Under the pieces are notes generated by a model that made no database searches, was not told the DNA's origin, and saw nothing but the letters and a program-made list of their open reading frames with translations. Shown here piece by piece: positions 62,484 to 64,000 of a stretch of 64,000 bases of DNA (positions are counted from its first letter, which is position 1; every line of letters begins with the position of its first letter). Source of the DNA: Pegethrix bostrychoides GSE-TBD4-15B (lineage in GTDB: Bacteria; Cyanobacteriota; Cyanobacteriia; Elainellales; Elainellaceae); contig JAHHHV010000086.1 of the NCBI GenBank assembly GCA_019359155.1, positions 18,443 through 82,442 on the forward strand, in the 5' to 3' direction. The position numbers were made by a program, and so were the translations under genes.

Positions 62484-63860
62484 ATGACCACAGGTTTGGT
62501 CTTGATTGTGGCAGCTTTGGTGTTGGGTGGGGTGATTGCGACTGTGGGTGATCGCCTGGGCACGCGCGTGGGCAAAGCGCGGCTTAGCCTATTTAATCTG
62601 CGCCCTCGCCAGACTGCGACCCTGATTACGATTATGACTGGCATTGTGATTTCGGCCTCGACGTTTGGCCTGCTGTTTGCGGTCAGCGATCAGCTGCGGA
62701 CAGGCGTGTTTGAACTCAATCGGATTCAAGACAATCTCGAAGAGGCGCGCAGTGAGCTGCGAGAAACGGCAGCCAAGAAAGAGCAGGTTGAGACTCGGCT
62801 GCAATCTGCCCGCAAGCAGCAAAATACGGCTCAGCGTCGCCTGGAGCAAACCAATCGGTCGCTGCGTGAAGCCGTGACAGAGCAGGCCCAAACCCAGGCG
62901 CAGCTGAAATCTACCGAACAGCGCCTCAACGCCAGCCAGACTCAGTTTCAGCAGGCGCAGCAGCTGTTAGCTTCGGTATCGGGGCAGGCGGCTAGACTCC
63001 GCTCCGAAATTCAGGCGCTCCAGAGCGACCGACAGACCTTGATCCAGCAGCGTAACGAGGTACGAGGTCAAATTGCCCAGCGCGATCAAGAGATTGCCCA
63101 GCGCGATCTGGCAATCCGCAACCGCGAAGCCCAGCTCAAAGACCTCGAAACCCAAATTGCCTTTCTCGATCAGCAAAAAGTCAGCCTAGAGCGCGAATAC
63201 GAAGATCTGCGCCGAGGCAACGTGACGCTGTTTCGCAATCAGACGCTGGCCTGGGGAGTGCTGCGGGTCGAGCGCCCGGATGCGGCTCCGCAGGCCATTT
63301 CTCAGCTTTTGCAGCGCGCCAATCAGCTCGTCGCCCAGATCATCAAACCCGGCACAAGCCGCAGCGATCAGCAGGTGATCCGGATTACGACCAGCCAAGT
63401 TGAGCAGCTGGCGAGCCAAATCACTAGCGGCCAAGACTATGTGGTGCGCGTCATGTCGGCTGGCAACTATGTCGTGGGTGAGCCCTGCGTCCTAGCGGGC
63501 GAAGCCTGCGTGGATGTGGTGGCCACCGCTGCCCCTAACGAAGTCGTGTTTCAGCAGGGCGAAGTGGTTGCAGCTACCACCGTCAACCCCAGTGTCATGC
63601 AGGAAGAAAAGCTGAACGAGCGGATTCTGCTGCTGATTGCGGCGGCTCAGTTCCGCTGTCGTCAAGCTGGCATCCTGGACGATACGGTGACAATTGCGGG
63701 CAACCAGCGGCAGGTAATTCTGGACTTTATTGCCCAGGTGCAGCAGAGCGCCAACTCACTAGAAGTCAAGGCAGTTGCAGCTGAAGATGCCTATATTGCG
63801 GGCGCTCAGCTCAAGCTGGTCGCGATCCAAAATGACCAACTGCTGTTTGGCACCCGCTGA
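62484..63860 (+). CDS. DUF3084 protein, membrane-anchored coiled coil
   Basis: Cyanobacterial protein with two N-terminal membrane segments (TTGLVLIVAALVLGGVIATV; ATLITIMTGIVISASTFGLL), a long coiled coil (about residues 70-250, rich in Gln/Glu/Arg and repeated QIAQRDQEIAQRD words), and a globular C-terminal DUF3084 domain (TLAWGVLRVERPDA, AGNYVVGEPC). Family alignments begin with the residue-21 ATG of the long frame, so I use ATG 62484; the earlier TTG/ATG are improbable. Function unknown. Confidence 0.88.
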   Translation: MTTGLVLIVAALVLGGVIATVGDRLGTRVGKARLSLFNLRPRQTATLITIMTGIVISASTFGLLFAVSDQLRTGVFELNRIQDNLEEARSELRETAAKKEQVETRLQSARKQQNTAQRRLEQTNRSLREAVTEQAQTQAQLKSTEQRLNASQTQFQQAQQLLASVSGQAARLRSEIQALQSDRQTLIQQRNEVRGQIAQRDQEIAQRDLAIRNREAQLKDLETQIAFLDQQKVSLEREYEDLRRGNVTLFRNQTLAWGVLRVERPDAAPQAISQLLQRANQLVAQIIKPGTSRSDQQVIRITTSQVEQLASQITSGQDYVVRVMSAGNYVVGEPCVLAGEACVDVVATAAPNEVVFQQGEVVAATTVNPSVMQEEKLNERILLLIAAAQFRCRQAGILDDTVTIAGNQRQVILDFIAQVQQSANSLEVKAVAAEDAYIAGAQLKLVAIQNDQLLFGTR

Positions 63861-63905
63861 GGCGGACGCAGGCTAAATCCAGCCGAGATCTAGACTAGTG
63901 GTCTG

Positions 63906-64000
63906 TCAGTTTTCAATTTGTGGGTAAAGACGCTTGAGACGAATCCGAGCATCTGCTGTTGTGAACTGCCAATCTACGGACTTTTGTGAATGATTACGTT
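63906..64000 (-). mobile_element. 3' end of an IS630-family transposase gene, cut by the window edge
   Basis: On the minus strand, the last bases translate as RNHSQKSVDWQFTTADARIR followed by LKRLYPQIEN and a stop at 63906-63908. The block WQFTTADARI(K/R)LKRLYP is typical of the C-terminus of DDE transposases of the IS630 / ISY100 group of cyanobacteria. The element's left end probably falls between about 63890 and 63906, where CTAGACTAGTGG occurs; IS630 elements insert at TA. The rest lies outside the window. Confidence 0.68.

Overview
The window comes from a cyanobacterium, almost certainly a filamentous one. Photosystem I genes psaF and psaJ, the light/nutrient-stress kinase gene nblS, the bicarbonate transporter pair sbtA-sbtB, ictB, narM, a DUF3084 protein and a DUF4327 protein are all cyanobacterial signatures. 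hetR, preceded by a tiny ORF ending in RGSGR (a patX-type gene), points to a multicellular lineage. No heterocyst structural genes are visible, so heterocyst formation cannot be claimed. By eye the DNA is moderately GC-rich and many non-coding stretches carry perfect short tandem duplications. I recognised no tRNA, rRNA or CRISPR array.

Layout. 1-4.0 kb: a 5'-edge fragment of a GAF-GAF-PAS-nucleotide cyclase, an exported M23 peptidase, and a scar in which an IS1-type transposase remnant abuts a decapitated thioesterase. 4.0-6.1 kb: an inorganic-carbon operon, sbtA-sbtB-Tat-signal beta carbonic anhydrase. 6.4-9.2 kb: ABC permease, cytosine-deaminase-like amidohydrolase, sixA. 9.5-15.7 kb: a c-di-GMP/phosphorelay module (REC-GGDEF, its paralogue REC-GGDEF-EAL, and a large hybrid kinase). 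15.7-20.1 kb: lipoprotein methyltransferase overlapping a PEP-synthase-like gene, then tsaD. 20.2-24.5 kb: psaF-psaJ, msrB, nblS, an ExbB-like channel. 24.7-29.8 kb: small RTX-repeat protein, PAP-phosphatase-like enzyme, FAD oxidoreductase, Ycf19/YggT protein, ictB.

29.8-31.5 kb is the most interesting part: ictB diverges from a 26-residue patX-like ORF, followed by 640 bp containing a perfect inverted repeat and 17-bp direct repeats, then hetR. HetR would be the DNA-binding regulator and the C-terminal RGSGR peptide its diffusible inhibitor.

31.9-41.4 kb: carboxyl-terminal protease, Ap4A phosphorylase, a methylglyoxal-synthase-like/lipid-kinase fusion, class III aminotransferase, FemAB-like acetyltransferase, RibD-C reductase, Cache histidine kinase. 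41.5-48.1 kb: tricorn protease, MerR regulator, prepilin peptidase, a small DUF2007-like protein, accD, narM. 48.2-56.5 kb: a P-type ATPase that looks compositionally foreign, conserved unknown proteins, a pseudouridine synthase, a thioredoxin-like protein, plsC-like, DUF4327 and obg. 56.8-64 kb: glycogen debranching enzyme, comB, a pentapeptide-repeat membrane protein, an LpxB-related protein, DUF3084, and at the right edge the end of an IS630-type transposase.
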